Shown: positions 51,870-59,856 of the stretch, in pieces
Position numbering within the stretch: position 1 is the stretch's first letter
How the letters are laid out: every line of letters begins with the position of its first letter
From: Lachnospiraceae bacterium UBA1712
GTDB lineage: Bacteria; Bacillota; Clostridia; Lachnospirales; Lachnospiraceae
Direction: 5' to 3'
DNA length: 64,000 nucleotides
Assembly: GCA_002317175.1 (NCBI GenBank)
Contig: DCJA01000023.1
Location: forward strand, 98,292-162,291
The notes under the pieces: model-generated
Seen by the model: only the letters and a program-made list of their open reading frames with translations
What the model was told of the DNA's origin: nothing
Database searches by the model: none
Translations under genes and position numbers: made by a program

Positions 51870-52824
51870 GATATTTAAGGGCATGAAGGAAAAACAAATT
51901 ATCTGGGAAAAGAATTTAGTGGTCATATGTGGTGCATTGATCTGCTGTTTTTTGTGGGGCAGCGCATTTCCATTTATCAAAATAGGATATTCGCTACTTG
52001 GAATAGATGCTTCTGATACGGCATCGCAGATTCTGTTTGGCGGAGTAAGGTTTATTATTGCGGGAATAATGGCTGTAATAATAGGGAGTGTGCTTCAAAG
52101 AAGACTACTGTTTCCTAGGCCTGATGAAGTTAAACGAGTTGCTTTCATTTCAATTTTTCAGACCATTGGCCAGTATATTCTATTCTATATTGGAATGGCT
52201 CATACCAGTGGAGTGAGGGGAGCGATTATTGAAGGCTCCAATGTATTTGTTGCAATATTTGTGGCCAGTTGTATTTTTAGACAGGAGAAGCTGACTACAA
52301 GAAAAGTTGTAGGTAGTATTATCGGGTTTATTGGTGTAATAGTGATTAATCTTGGTGGACAATCTCTTGGTTCGGGAAGCTTTCTGACAGGAGATCTGAT
52401 GGTATTTGCGTCCACCTTCTGTTATGCGTTGTCCTCAGTACTCCTAAAGAGATATTCAGTAAAAAGCAATACTGTGATGATTAGCGGATATCAGTTTATA
52501 CTTGGTGGAATAGTTATGTCAGTGGTAGGTTTGTGCATGGGTGGAAGCCTTAGGGTAAGCGATGCCAAGAGCATGGCTGTACTGCTTTATCTTGCTTTTA
52601 TATCAGCCGCAGCATATTCGCTTTGGGGCGTACTTCTTAAGTACAATCCTATTTCAAAGGTGGCAGTAATCGGATTTATGAATCCTGTGTTTGGAGTTAT
52701 TCTTTCCTCGGTTTTACTGGATGAAGGGGCAGGGCTTGGAATAGAGAGTCTACTGGCATTACTTCTCATCTGCGCAGGAATAGTAATCGTAAACAGAGAT
52801 AAGGACAACAAAGTCGAAAATTAA
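51859..52824 (+). CDS. EamA/DMT-family permease
   Basis: A 321-residue membrane protein of the drug/metabolite transporter superfamily with ten hydrophobic helices in two EamA repeats (about 20-150 and 165-310): FLWGSAFPFIKIGYSLL opens the first, CYALSSVLLKRYSVKS the second, and AAAYSLWGVLLKYNPISKVAVIGFMNPVFGVILS is the conserved final part. It may export amino acids or other metabolites. The start is uncertain: ATG 51859 overlaps the ABC gene by 11 bases; ATG 51883 with AAGGG just before it is an alternative. Operon position suggests joint expression with the exporters. Confidence 0.8.
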   Translation: MRNEIFKGMKEKQIIWEKNLVVICGALICCFLWGSAFPFIKIGYSLLGIDASDTASQILFGGVRFIIAGIMAVIIGSVLQRRLLFPRPDEVKRVAFISIFQTIGQYILFYIGMAHTSGVRGAIIEGSNVFVAIFVASCIFRQEKLTTRKVVGSIIGFIGVIVINLGGQSLGSGSFLTGDLMVFASTFCYALSSVLLKRYSVKSNTVMISGYQFILGGIVMSVVGLCMGGSLRVSDAKSMAVLLYLAFISAAAYSLWGVLLKYNPISKVAVIGFMNPVFGVILSSVLLDEGAGLGIESLLALLLICAGIVIVNRDKDNKVEN

Positions 52825-52934
52825 GTATTATCTGGCATATATAGCTTATAGAAACTGGCTTTTGCTAGGTGTATAATTGGTTACATACAGCGAGCGCTAA
52901 CTAATATAATATGGCGCCAAAAGGAGAAGACACT

Positions 52935-53471
52935 ATGAATAAATATGCAGGAACAAAAACTGAAAAGAATTTATGGGAAGCATTTGCCGGAGAATCTCAG
53001 GCAAGAAATAAATACACATATTTTGCTTCAGTAGCAAAGAAGGCTGGATATGAGCAGGTAGCTGCTTTGTTTTTAAAGACAGCTGAAAATGAAAAAGAGC
53101 ATGCCAAATTATGGTTTAAGGCACTGGGAGAACTTGGCACTACAGAGGAGAATCTCCTTCATGCTGCTGAGGGTGAAAATGCAGAGTGGACAGATATGTA
53201 TGAGCGTATGGCTAAGGATGCTGAGGAAGAAGGCTTCACAGAATTAGCAGCTCAGTTCAGAGGTGTTGCCGCTATTGAGAAGGCTCATGAGGAAAGATAT
53301 CGTAAGCTTCTTAGCAATATCGAGGCTATGGAAGTATTTAAGAAGAGCGGTGTTACAGTTTGGGAGTGCCGTAACTGTGGTCACATCGTAGTAGGTCTTG
53401 AGGCACCAGAGGTTTGTCCAGTATGTAATCATCCACAGGCTTACTTTGAAGTAAGAAATGAGAACTATTAA
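52935..53471 (+). CDS. rbr: Rubrerythrin
   Basis: A 178-residue oxidative-stress protein reducing hydrogen peroxide in anaerobes. The N-terminal ferritin-like di-iron domain shows GESQARNKYTYFA, ENEKEHAKLWFKAL and EKAHEERYRKLL with the EExxH-type ligands; the C-terminal rubredoxin domain has CRNCGH and CPVCNHPQAYFE (about 142-175) for one iron. ATG 52935 follows AAAGGAG at 52919-52925; an upstream ATG at 52911 precedes that site. TATAAT at 52872-52877 may be its -10. It has its own terminator. Confidence 0.95.
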   Translation: MNKYAGTKTEKNLWEAFAGESQARNKYTYFASVAKKAGYEQVAALFLKTAENEKEHAKLWFKALGELGTTEENLLHAAEGENAEWTDMYERMAKDAEEEGFTELAAQFRGVAAIEKAHEERYRKLLSNIEAMEVFKKSGVTVWECRNCGHIVVGLEAPEVCPVCNHPQAYFEVRNENY

Positions 53472-53488
53472 TATTTAAGATTAAATTC

Positions 53489-53521
53489 AAAAGCGTAACA
53501 GTAGTACTGTTACGCTTTTTT
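53489..53521 (+). terminator. Terminator after rubrerythrin
   Basis: AAAAGCGTAACAGT pairs with ACTGTTACGCTTTT, followed by T; the stem is perfect apart from the loop. Confidence 0.9.
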
Positions 53522-53602
53522 GGAAATAGCTAATAAAGTAGATAAAACGGAAATAGTTAAATAGCGAACAAAGATATATGCAAGAATGGGGATGAAATAA
53601 TA

Positions 53603-54568
53603 ATGAACAAAGTAAATTGGGGTGTTTTAGGAACTGCCGGAATCGCCAAGGGTCAGACTATTCCTGGTATGCTTAAGGCTGATAACTGCAATCTTTACGC
53701 GATTGCAGGAAGAAAAATGGAAAAAGCGCAGGCTTTCAAAGATGAATTTGGATTTGAGGTGGCGTATGGTTCTTATGAGGAAATGCTCGCTGATGAAAAG
53801 GTGCAGGCAGTATATATTCCTCTTCCAAATCATGTACATCTTGAATGGATTGCAAAGGCTGCAGAGGCAGGAAAGCACATTCTTTGTGAAAAGCCAATGT
53901 GTATGAATGTTGAAGAGACAAAGAAGGCTTTTGAAGTTTGTAAAAAGAATAATGTCATTCTTATGGAAGCATTTGCATATCAGCACAGTGATGCTATCAA
54001 GGAGATTGCAAAGCAGATTAAAGACGGAGCAATAGGTGATGTCAGACTTATCGAAGCCTGCTTCTTTACAGGACCACCAGCTGATGGTGACTTCAGATGG
54101 GTTAAGGAATATGGCGGAGGAGCTGTATATGATCTTGGATGCTACAGTATAAGTCTTACACAGAGAATTATTGGTGAACTTCCGGTTAGTATTGAGGCGA
54201 TTTCTGAATTTACAGAGGGGGCAGTAGATGATTTCTGCCAGATATTCTTAAAATACAGTAATGGTGCAAAGGCCACACTGGGATGCGGCTTTGTTGCAAG
54301 AGGTCGCTCTGACAGAATGGTTATTCATGGTGATAAGGGAAGTTTGTGGGCTGATATCGAATTCAATCAGGAGGGCAAAAACTGCTTTGAGATCAGAACA
54401 GACGCTGGTATTAAGAAGCTTGAGTTTGATGTAAAGAGCAATTACAGTCTTGAAGTTGAACAGCTCGGCAGATGCATTCTTGATGGAGAGAAGCCATATA
54501 TTACTGAGGAATTCTCTATGCAGGTTGCGACTGTTATTGAAAATGTTCTTAATAAGATTGGTTATTGA
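53603..54568 (+). CDS. Gfo/Idh/MocA-family oxidoreductase
   Basis: A 321-residue NAD(P)-dependent oxidoreductase. The Rossmann loop GVLGTAGIAKG at the N-terminus, the GKHILCEKPMCMN segment with the EKP Lys (about 96), and the substrate-domain motif EYGGGAVYDLGCYSI (about 171-185) with its Asp and His-equivalent region are seen. The family oxidises or reduces sugars and polyols; the exact substrate cannot be called. It has GGGG-type ribosome sequence before ATG 53603 and converges on the DtxR-type gene, with a terminator between. Confidence 0.85.
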   Translation: MNKVNWGVLGTAGIAKGQTIPGMLKADNCNLYAIAGRKMEKAQAFKDEFGFEVAYGSYEEMLADEKVQAVYIPLPNHVHLEWIAKAAEAGKHILCEKPMCMNVEETKKAFEVCKKNNVILMEAFAYQHSDAIKEIAKQIKDGAIGDVRLIEACFFTGPPADGDFRWVKEYGGGAVYDLGCYSISLTQRIIGELPVSIEAISEFTEGAVDDFCQIFLKYSNGAKATLGCGFVARGRSDRMVIHGDKGSLWADIEFNQEGKNCFEIRTDAGIKKLEFDVKSNYSLEVEQLGRCILDGEKPYITEEFSMQVATVIENVLNKIGY

Positions 54569-54601
54569 TAAAGATAACTGATTACAATTTTGGTTAGATG
54601 A

Positions 54602-54640
54602 TAAAAAAAGACGCCGGCTGTATAACAGTCGGCGTTGTTT
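54602..54640. terminator. Terminator between convergent genes, stronger on the minus strand
   Basis: ACGCCGGCTGT (54611-54621) and ACAGTCGGCGT (54625-54635) pair with one wobble. The A run on the left gives a T run for the minus-strand gene; on the + strand the tail is TGTTT. Confidence 0.8.
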
Positions 54641-54690
54641 AGTAACATAAGTTACGTGTATATTATTTAAAAAGTGTCGCATTTCAGATA

Positions 54691-55074
54691 TCACTTATAA
54701 GAAGTCATATGTTTTTTTATTGCTTCAAAAGTTTCTTCACTAAGGTCATGTTCTATTCTGCAGGCGTCTGTTGCAGCAATTTCTGCAGATACACCAAGAC
54801 TAACCAGCATATCTGTCAGAATAGTATGTCTTTCCAGTACGCTTTCCGCTCTTTTTCTTCCTTCGTCTGTAAGCTTGATTAAGTTAAACTCATTCATAGT
54901 GATCAGACCAAGTTCACGAAGTTTTTTCATGGCTATGCTTACACTTGGTTTGGTGAACTCCATTTCATTTACAATATCAATAGAGCGAACATTACCAATC
55001 TTTTCTTCAAGTATTAATATTGTTTCCAAATAATCTTCCAGCGATTCGTCCGATTTGTGCTTTATATAGCTCAT
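54691..55074 (-). CDS. DtxR-family metal-dependent regulator
   Basis: A 127-residue regulator of the DtxR/MntR family, which in the presence of Fe(II) or Mn(II) binds operators of metal-uptake genes. The N-terminal winged helix (SLEDYLETILILEEKIGNVRSIDIVNEMEFTKPSVSIAMKKLRELGLI) is typical; the dimerisation and metal site follow with RAESVLERHTILTDMLVSLGV, ACRIEHDLSEETFEAIKKH. It lacks a C-terminal SH3 domain, as in MntR. GAGGTAATC precedes the ATG on the minus strand. It is divergent from a small Feo-type gene over a shared 349-bp region with tandem repeats. Confidence 0.9.
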   Translation of the reverse strand: MSYIKHKSDESLEDYLETILILEEKIGNVRSIDIVNEMEFTKPSVSIAMKKLRELGLITMNEFNLIKLTDEGRKRAESVLERHTILTDMLVSLGVSAEIAATDACRIEHDLSEETFEAIKKHMTSYK

Positions 55075-55111
55075 GATTACCTCTTTAATTTATTGATTAA
55101 ACAATATAGTA

Positions 55112-55140
55112 ATGATACCACTTCTTTGTTTTTTTTACAA
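55112..55140 (-). promoter_or_regulatory. Promoter of the DtxR-family gene
   Basis: On the minus strand TTGTAA (55140-55135), 17 bp, TATCAT (55117-55112). It lies directly next to the tandem 23-bp repeats. Confidence 0.55.
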
Positions 55141-55147
55141 ATATCCC

Positions 55148-55239
55148 ATTTAGTGTTTGAACAAAGTATTATTTAGTGTTTGAATAAAGCACTATTTAAC
55201 GTTTGAGCAAAACACCATTTAGAATTTGAGTAATATTCC
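55148..55239. repeat. Four tandem 23-bp repeats
   Basis: Four head-to-tail units of exactly 23 bp start at 55148, 55171, 55194 and 55217. Each begins ATTTA and shows the core TTTGA followed by A/G, then C/T, then AAA (TTTGAACAAA, TTTGAATAAA, TTTGAGCAAA, TTTGAGTAAT), an imperfect palindrome. A degenerate fifth unit may lie at 55125-55147. There are no spacers, so it is not a CRISPR array. They sit between two divergent promoters, about two helical turns apart. Confidence 0.85.
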
Positions 55240-55297
55240 AGTGCGGTATATGTAAGTTTATAATCGAGAAATAAATGCAAAAAATAGAAAAAAGATG

Positions 55298-55349
55298 TTG
55301 ACATATGCATTTAACCTCGTTATACTGACGATAGTTAGATAAAACTAAC
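55298..55349 (+). promoter_or_regulatory. Promoter and DtxR-like operator of the Feo-type gene
   Basis: TTGACA (55298-55303), 17 bp, TATACT (55321-55326). The inverted repeat GTTAG / CTAAC (55334-55338, 55345-55349) lies at the predicted start site and resembles DtxR/IdeR half-sites (TTAG/CTAA type). Metal-dependent repression by the divergent regulator is a reasonable inference. Confidence 0.65.
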
Positions 55350-55423
55350 CAAGACAAATAAAGCACCTTTATATGTTCTGTTGCCAGTGGTTAATGCATT
55401 GGAGAAGAATGAGAGGGGATTGT

Positions 55424-55561
55424 ATGGCAGATATTATTGTAGGGATGATTATTGTACTGATAGTTTTTATGGCGGTCAGATACATATACAAAGAAAAGAA
55501 AAAAGGCAACAAATGCATCGGTTGTCCGTATGGTGGAAACTGTAGCAAAAGCTGCAAATAA
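55424..55561 (+). CDS. FeoB-associated Cys-rich membrane protein, orphan
   Basis: A 45-residue protein: a single membrane helix (about 3-20, IIVGMIIVLIVFMAVRYI) followed by a basic linker KEKKKGNK and a Cys-rich tail with CIGCPYGGNCSKSCK. This is the layout of the small Cys-rich protein that usually accompanies feoB in Firmicutes and is thought to help iron uptake. ATG 55424 follows GAGAGGGG; a frame from 55373 includes no ribosome site. No feoA or feoB is adjacent, which is unusual. Divergence from a DtxR-family regulator and an operator-like repeat support an iron or manganese link. Confidence 0.82.
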   Translation: MADIIVGMIIVLIVFMAVRYIYKEKKKGNKCIGCPYGGNCSKSCK

Positions 55562-55607
55562 AATAGCTAAAAAGCTCCTTTTAAACATATAATACACTTA
55601 ATGGAAG

Positions 55608-55636
55608 AGCACTCTGTTTTATACAGGGTGCTTTTC
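55608..55636 (+). terminator. Terminator after the Feo-type gene
   Basis: AGCACTCTGT (55608-55617) pairs with ACAGGGTGCT (55623-55632), one T-G pair, then four T. Confidence 0.75.
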
Positions 55637-55671
55637 TGCTATTATGGATATTAGGTATAGGAGTGGCAAGT

Positions 55672-56571
55672 ATGGACAGACATATCAGATATACAATTGA
55701 AAATGAGCAAAGTGCTATGTCTGTTGGAGAATATCTCAAGCATAAGAATTATTCCTCGCAAAGCATTTCTAATCTGAAGCATATCAGCGATGGGATTATG
55801 CTCAATGGAAAGCGGGCTTATGTGACTGAGAAGCTTGAAGCGGGGGACCATATAGATATCAATATATATGAGGAAACCTCATCAGAAAAGATACCTCCTG
55901 TAGAAATGAAACTTGATATTATATATGAGGATGAGGACCTGATTGTGCTTAATAAGCCTGCAGATATGCCGGTTCATCCCTCCATGAATAATTATGAGAA
56001 CACCCTGGCCAATGGCCTGGCCTTCTATTATGGCAATCGGGGTGAGAACTTTGTCTTTAGATGTATGAACAGACTGGACAGAAATACTACCGGTGCTGTG
56101 CTGGTTGCAAAGAATGCAATCAGTGGGGCCATGCTTTCTCAGATGATAAGAGAACGATCAATCGAGAAGGAATATGTTGCAATTGCCACAGGATGTATAG
56201 AAGAAGAGCTATTTACCATCGATGCTCCGATAGGAAGAGTTGAAGGTTCTACAATTGAGCGCAGAGTGGATTATGAATCTGGAGAGCGGGCGGTCACTCA
56301 TGTGAAGCTTCTTAGGAAAAATGACAGACTATCATTTATCAGTTGTGAACTGGAAACTGGCAGAACACATCAGATAAGGGTACACCTTGCTCATATAGGA
56401 CATCCGCTAATAGGCGATGGTCTCTATAATCCTGCTTGTGGCAGGGGGAGACAGGCGCTTCATTGCGCAAGGCTGGAGTTTACTCAGCCTGTAACTGGAG
56501 AACATATTTGTGCGGAAGCTCCTTTGGCAAAGGATATGGAAAGAATAATTGAAGATGAACAATGGAATTAA
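55672..56571 (+). CDS. RluA-family pseudouridine synthase
   Basis: A 299-residue enzyme converting uridine to pseudouridine in rRNA or tRNA. An S4-like N-terminal part (about 10-70, VGEYLKHKNYSSQSISNLKHISDGIMLNGKRA) precedes the catalytic domain, where the catalytic Asp is in NRLDRNTTGAVLVAK (about 130) and the later motifs ELETGRTHQIRVHLAHIGHPLIGD are complete. I choose ATG 55672 with AGGAGTGG at 55659-55666; GTG 55663 lies inside that site. It overlaps the methyltransferase gene by 17 bases, so two RNA-modification genes are coupled. Confidence 0.9.
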   Translation: MDRHIRYTIENEQSAMSVGEYLKHKNYSSQSISNLKHISDGIMLNGKRAYVTEKLEAGDHIDINIYEETSSEKIPPVEMKLDIIYEDEDLIVLNKPADMPVHPSMNNYENTLANGLAFYYGNRGENFVFRCMNRLDRNTTGAVLVAKNAISGAMLSQMIRERSIEKEYVAIATGCIEEELFTIDAPIGRVEGSTIERRVDYESGERAVTHVKLLRKNDRLSFISCELETGRTHQIRVHLAHIGHPLIGDGLYNPACGRGRQALHCARLEFTQPVTGEHICAEAPLAKDMERIIEDEQWN

Positions 56572-57379
56572 AGCTGAATATATAGACGATATCAATAATC
56601 CTGAATTGGAAATGTTTACTACACTTCTGGAGAATCAGCTGAAGCATTATTTTGAACCTGATGCTGGGCTGTTTATGGCAGAGAGTCCTGAGGTGATTGA
56701 GAGAGCCTTAGGGGCAGGTTACAGGCCCTATTGTGTGCTGACAGATGAGGGCAATTCGATAGAAGTGATGGAGCTGTTCACAGAGTCGCTGCCAGAGCAT
56801 TTTTATATTGCCAGAGGGGACAGTCTTAAGGCAATAAAGGGCTTTGATATGACCAGAGGAGCCCTGTGCGCATTTTACAGAAAAGAGCTATGCTCAGTCT
56901 CAAAACTGCTGGAGGGTAAAAACAGAATAGCGGTTCTTGAAGATGTACAGAATCCAACCAATGTGGGAGCAATCTTTAGAAGTGCTGCAGCTATGGGGAT
57001 GGATGGAGTAATTCTTAGCAGCAACAGTTCAGATCCTCTTTACAGGCGTTCGGTCCGGGTGAGCATGGGCAATGTGTTCCTGATTCCGTGGACTATTACT
57101 GCCGAATCAGAAAGTCTCGTGGAGGAACTTGGAAAAGCAGGCTATACTACTTTAGCCATGGCCTTGAGGGATGACACATTAAGAATAGATGATCCTAAGC
57201 TTAAGCAGGCTGAAAAGATAGCTGTATTTTTAGGTACGGAGTATGATGGGCTGAAAGACGATACAATAAAAAACTGCGACTACAGCGTTAAAATCCCTAT
57301 GGCAGAGGGGGTTGATTCTCTCAATGTTGCAGCAGCCTCTGCAGTAGCTTTTTGGGAATTAGGGAATAACAGATTATAG
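56555..57379 (+). CDS. TrmH/SpoU-family RNA 2'-O-methyltransferase
   Basis: A 274-residue SPOUT methyltransferase. An N-terminal substrate-binding domain (about 1-105) is followed by the trefoil-knot domain with LEDVQNPTNVGAIFRSAAAMGMDGVIL (motif 1, Asn and Arg), LGTEYDGL (motif 2) and IPMAEGVDSLNVAAASA (motif 3), which bind S-adenosylmethionine. The target, rRNA or tRNA, is not determinable. ATG 56555 lies within the end of the pseudouridine synthase gene, with no strong ribosome site, as expected for coupled translation; TTG 56549 is an alternative. Confidence 0.88.
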   Translation: MNNGIKAEYIDDINNPELEMFTTLLENQLKHYFEPDAGLFMAESPEVIERALGAGYRPYCVLTDEGNSIEVMELFTESLPEHFYIARGDSLKAIKGFDMTRGALCAFYRKELCSVSKLLEGKNRIAVLEDVQNPTNVGAIFRSAAAMGMDGVILSSNSSDPLYRRSVRVSMGNVFLIPWTITAESESLVEELGKAGYTTLAMALRDDTLRIDDPKLKQAEKIAVFLGTEYDGLKDDTIKNCDYSVKIPMAEGVDSLNVAAASAVAFWELGNNRL

Positions 57380-57512
57380 CCAATATATATATTAGTAAAC
57401 GCTTGTATTAAAAGCGGACAAATTAATGGTTCTCAAGTTTTAATATGCATAAAAATATGCTAAAATAATTGATTAGTGAATTATAGGTTTAAACCGTGAA
57501 AAGGAGAATAGA

Positions 57513-59252
57513 ATGTCAGAACAGATTATTATGCTGGGTAACGAAGCCATCGCCCGTGGAGCTTATGAAGCAGGCGTGAAGGTTTCTGCGGCTTACCCAG
57601 GAACACCTAGTACTGAAATCAGTGAAAATCTTGTACAGTATGATGAGATTTATTGTGAGTGGTCACCTAATGAGAAGGTAGCAGTTGAAGTAGCAAGTGG
57701 TGCTGCAATCTCAGGTGTAAGATCAATGGCTTGTATGAAACACGTTGGTCTTAATGTTGCAAGTGACCCGCTTTACACTATGAGCTATATTGGTGTTGAA
57801 GGCGGTATGGTTGTAGTAGTTGCAGATGACCCAGGTATGTACAGCTCTCAGAATGAGCAGGATACACGTATGATTGGTCGTGCAAGTATGGTGCCAGTAG
57901 TTGAGCCTTCAGATTCGCAGGAAGCAAAGGACTTCATGAAGTATGCATTTGATCTTTCTGAGAAATATGACACACCAGTTATCTTGCGTACAACAACAAG
58001 ACTTGCTCACAGTCAGGGACTTGTTACACTTGAAGACAGATGCGAACCAGTAGACGTTGAATATACTAAGAATATTCAGAAGCACGTTATGATGCCAGCT
58101 ATGGCAATCAAGCGTCATGTATTCGTTGAGCAGAGACTTAACGACATGTCTGATGATGGAGCAGACATGCCAATTAATAAAGTGGAAATGGGAGATACCA
58201 AGGTTGGCTTTATAACAGCAGGTATCGCTTATCAGTATGTAAAGGAAGTTTGTCCAGATGCAAGCGTACTTAAGCTGGGTCTTGTTAATCCACTTCCAAA
58301 GAAGATGATTGAGGAGTTTGCCGCAAAGGTAGACAGACTTATTATATTTGAAGAGCTTGAGCCAGTAATTGAAGAGCAGGTAAAGAGCTGGGGAATCAAG
58401 TGCGAAGGTAAGGAACTCTTTACTCGACAGGGTGAGTATTCAGCAAATATGCTTAGAGAGAAATTCCTTGGACAGACGCTTGATCTTGATTCTAAGACAG
58501 AAGTTCCAGCACGTCCTCCAATTCTTTGCCCTGGATGTCCTCACAGAAGTGTATATTCAGTTCTTAACAAGCTTAAGATTCATGGCGCGGGTGATATTGG
58601 ATGTTATACTCTTGGAGCCCTTGCTCCTCTTAGTGTTGTAGATGTATCAATCTGTATGGGTGCAAGTATCTCAAGCTTACATGGTATGGAGAAGGCTAAG
58701 GGTAAGGATTATATCAAGAACTGGGTAGCAGTTATTGGAGATTCTACATTCCTTCATACAGGTGTTAATTCACTTATGAATATGTGCTACAACAAGTCAA
58801 CTGGTACAGTTATTATCCTTGATAACTCTATTACTGGTATGACAGGTCATCAGGATCATGCAGCAACAGGAAAGACACTTCAGGGTGAACCAACATATGC
58901 TGTTAATATTTACAATCTTTGCAAGAGCCTTGGCGTAGAGCATGTATATGAGGTAAATGCATTTGACCTTCCAGCACTTGAAGAGACAATCAAGCGTGAA
59001 GTTGCTAGAGACGAAGTGTCTGTAATCATTACAAAGTCTCCTTGCGTACTCTTAAAGAGCAATGTGTTCCCAGATAAGTGTGTTCCAGTTAAGGAGAACT
59101 GTAAGAAGTGTGGCATGTGCTTAAAGCCAGGATGCCCAGCTCTTACTAAGAACGAGGACGGCACAATTGATATTGACGAAACCATGTGTAATGCTTGTGG
59201 CTTGTGTATGCAGATCTGCAAGTTTGGCGCAATCAAGAAGGAGGCAAAATAA
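57513..59252 (+). CDS. iorA: Indolepyruvate:ferredoxin oxidoreductase, alpha subunit
   Basis: A 579-residue thiamine-diphosphate enzyme oxidising aryl pyruvates (from aromatic amino acids) to aryl-acetyl-CoA with ferredoxin as acceptor. The pyrimidine-binding N-terminal domain (AAYPGTPSTEI, EWSPNEKVAVEVASGA), the CPGCPHRSVYSVL segment, the TPP-binding GDIGCYTLG ... MGASISS ... GDSTFLHTG ... DNSITGMTGHQ, and two C-terminal 4Fe-4S clusters (CKKCGMCLKPGCP and CNACGLCMQICKFG) are visible. AAAAGGAG precedes ATG 57513. It overlaps iorB by one base. Work in the reverse direction, to make aromatic amino acids in the rumen, is also known. Confidence 0.95.
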   Translation: MSEQIIMLGNEAIARGAYEAGVKVSAAYPGTPSTEISENLVQYDEIYCEWSPNEKVAVEVASGAAISGVRSMACMKHVGLNVASDPLYTMSYIGVEGGMVVVVADDPGMYSSQNEQDTRMIGRASMVPVVEPSDSQEAKDFMKYAFDLSEKYDTPVILRTTTRLAHSQGLVTLEDRCEPVDVEYTKNIQKHVMMPAMAIKRHVFVEQRLNDMSDDGADMPINKVEMGDTKVGFITAGIAYQYVKEVCPDASVLKLGLVNPLPKKMIEEFAAKVDRLIIFEELEPVIEEQVKSWGIKCEGKELFTRQGEYSANMLREKFLGQTLDLDSKTEVPARPPILCPGCPHRSVYSVLNKLKIHGAGDIGCYTLGALAPLSVVDVSICMGASISSLHGMEKAKGKDYIKNWVAVIGDSTFLHTGVNSLMNMCYNKSTGTVIILDNSITGMTGHQDHAATGKTLQGEPTYAVNIYNLCKSLGVEHVYEVNAFDLPALEETIKREVARDEVSVIITKSPCVLLKSNVFPDKCVPVKENCKKCGMCLKPGCPALTKNEDGTIDIDETMCNACGLCMQICKFGAIKKEAK

Positions 59253-59821
59253 TGGCAACAACTAATATTATGATAGTAGGCGTTGGTGGTCAGGGTACCC
59301 TTCTGACAAGTAGAATTATGGGAAAGATGGCAACAAACGCAGGATATGATGTAAAGCTTTCGGAAGTTCATGGTATGGCGCAGCGTGGAGGTAGCGTTGT
59401 TACATATGTAAGATATGGCGAGAAGGTTGCTGAGCCAATCGTTGAAGAAGGTCAGGTAGACGTTCTGATCGCATTTGAGAAGCTTGAAGCACTCAGATAT
59501 CTTCATTTTGTAAAGAGGGATGGAGTAATTATAGTTAATGATCTCCGTATGGATCCTATTACTGTAGTTACAGGCCAGGCAACATACCCAGAAGGAATCC
59601 TTGAGACTCTTAGCGCTGCACGTAAGACAATCGTAGTAGATGCAACTAACAAGAGTAAGGAAATCGGTTCTCCAAGATCCTTTAATGTAATCGTTCTTGG
59701 AGCGGCAGCAAGACATATGTCTTATGCAAAGGAAGACTGGATTAAGGTTATAGAGGCAACAGTTCCACCAAAGACAATTGCCAAGAATGTTGAAGCATTC
59801 GAAGCAGGATACGCAATGTAG
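59252..59821 (+). CDS. iorB: Indolepyruvate:ferredoxin oxidoreductase, beta subunit
   Basis: A 189-residue partner of IorA, of the pyruvate-ferredoxin-oxidoreductase gamma type. It begins TTNIMIVGVGGQGTLLTSRIMG and contains the typical SEVHGMAQRGGSVVTYVRYG. I start at ATG 59252, which shares a base with the iorA stop (TAATG) and follows AAGGAGG; the frame from 59195 is an overlap with the iorA ferredoxin domain. The radical SAM gene follows after 35 bases without terminator, so all may be one operon. Confidence 0.94.
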   Translation: MATTNIMIVGVGGQGTLLTSRIMGKMATNAGYDVKLSEVHGMAQRGGSVVTYVRYGEKVAEPIVEEGQVDVLIAFEKLEALRYLHFVKRDGVIIVNDLRMDPITVVTGQATYPEGILETLSAARKTIVVDATNKSKEIGSPRSFNVIVLGAAARHMSYAKEDWIKVIEATVPPKTIAKNVEAFEAGYAM

Positions 59822-59856
59822 CTGCAACCCTTTTGTGAAACAGGAAGGATATTGGG

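Larger units (their letters stand above)
55075..55423. other. Divergent regulatory region
   Basis: Between the DtxR-family gene and the Feo-type gene: minus-strand promoter, four 23-bp tandem repeats, an AT-rich stretch, a + strand promoter with operator-like inverted repeat, and a leader of about 90 bases. No other gene is supported. Confidence 0.7.

Noticed and set aside
55148..55239. A CRISPR array
   Set aside because: The repeats are directly adjacent with no spacers, are imperfect, and no cas genes are near.
55391..55597. A 68-codon minus-strand frame opposite the Feo-type gene
   Set aside because: It has no ribosome site, and the + strand frame has a membrane helix, Cys motif, promoter and terminator.
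58910..59827. A 305-codon open frame on the minus strand
   Set aside because: It is antisense to iorA/iorB, both with clear motifs; its translation is rich in Cys, His and Tyr without domain features, and no ribosome site was found.
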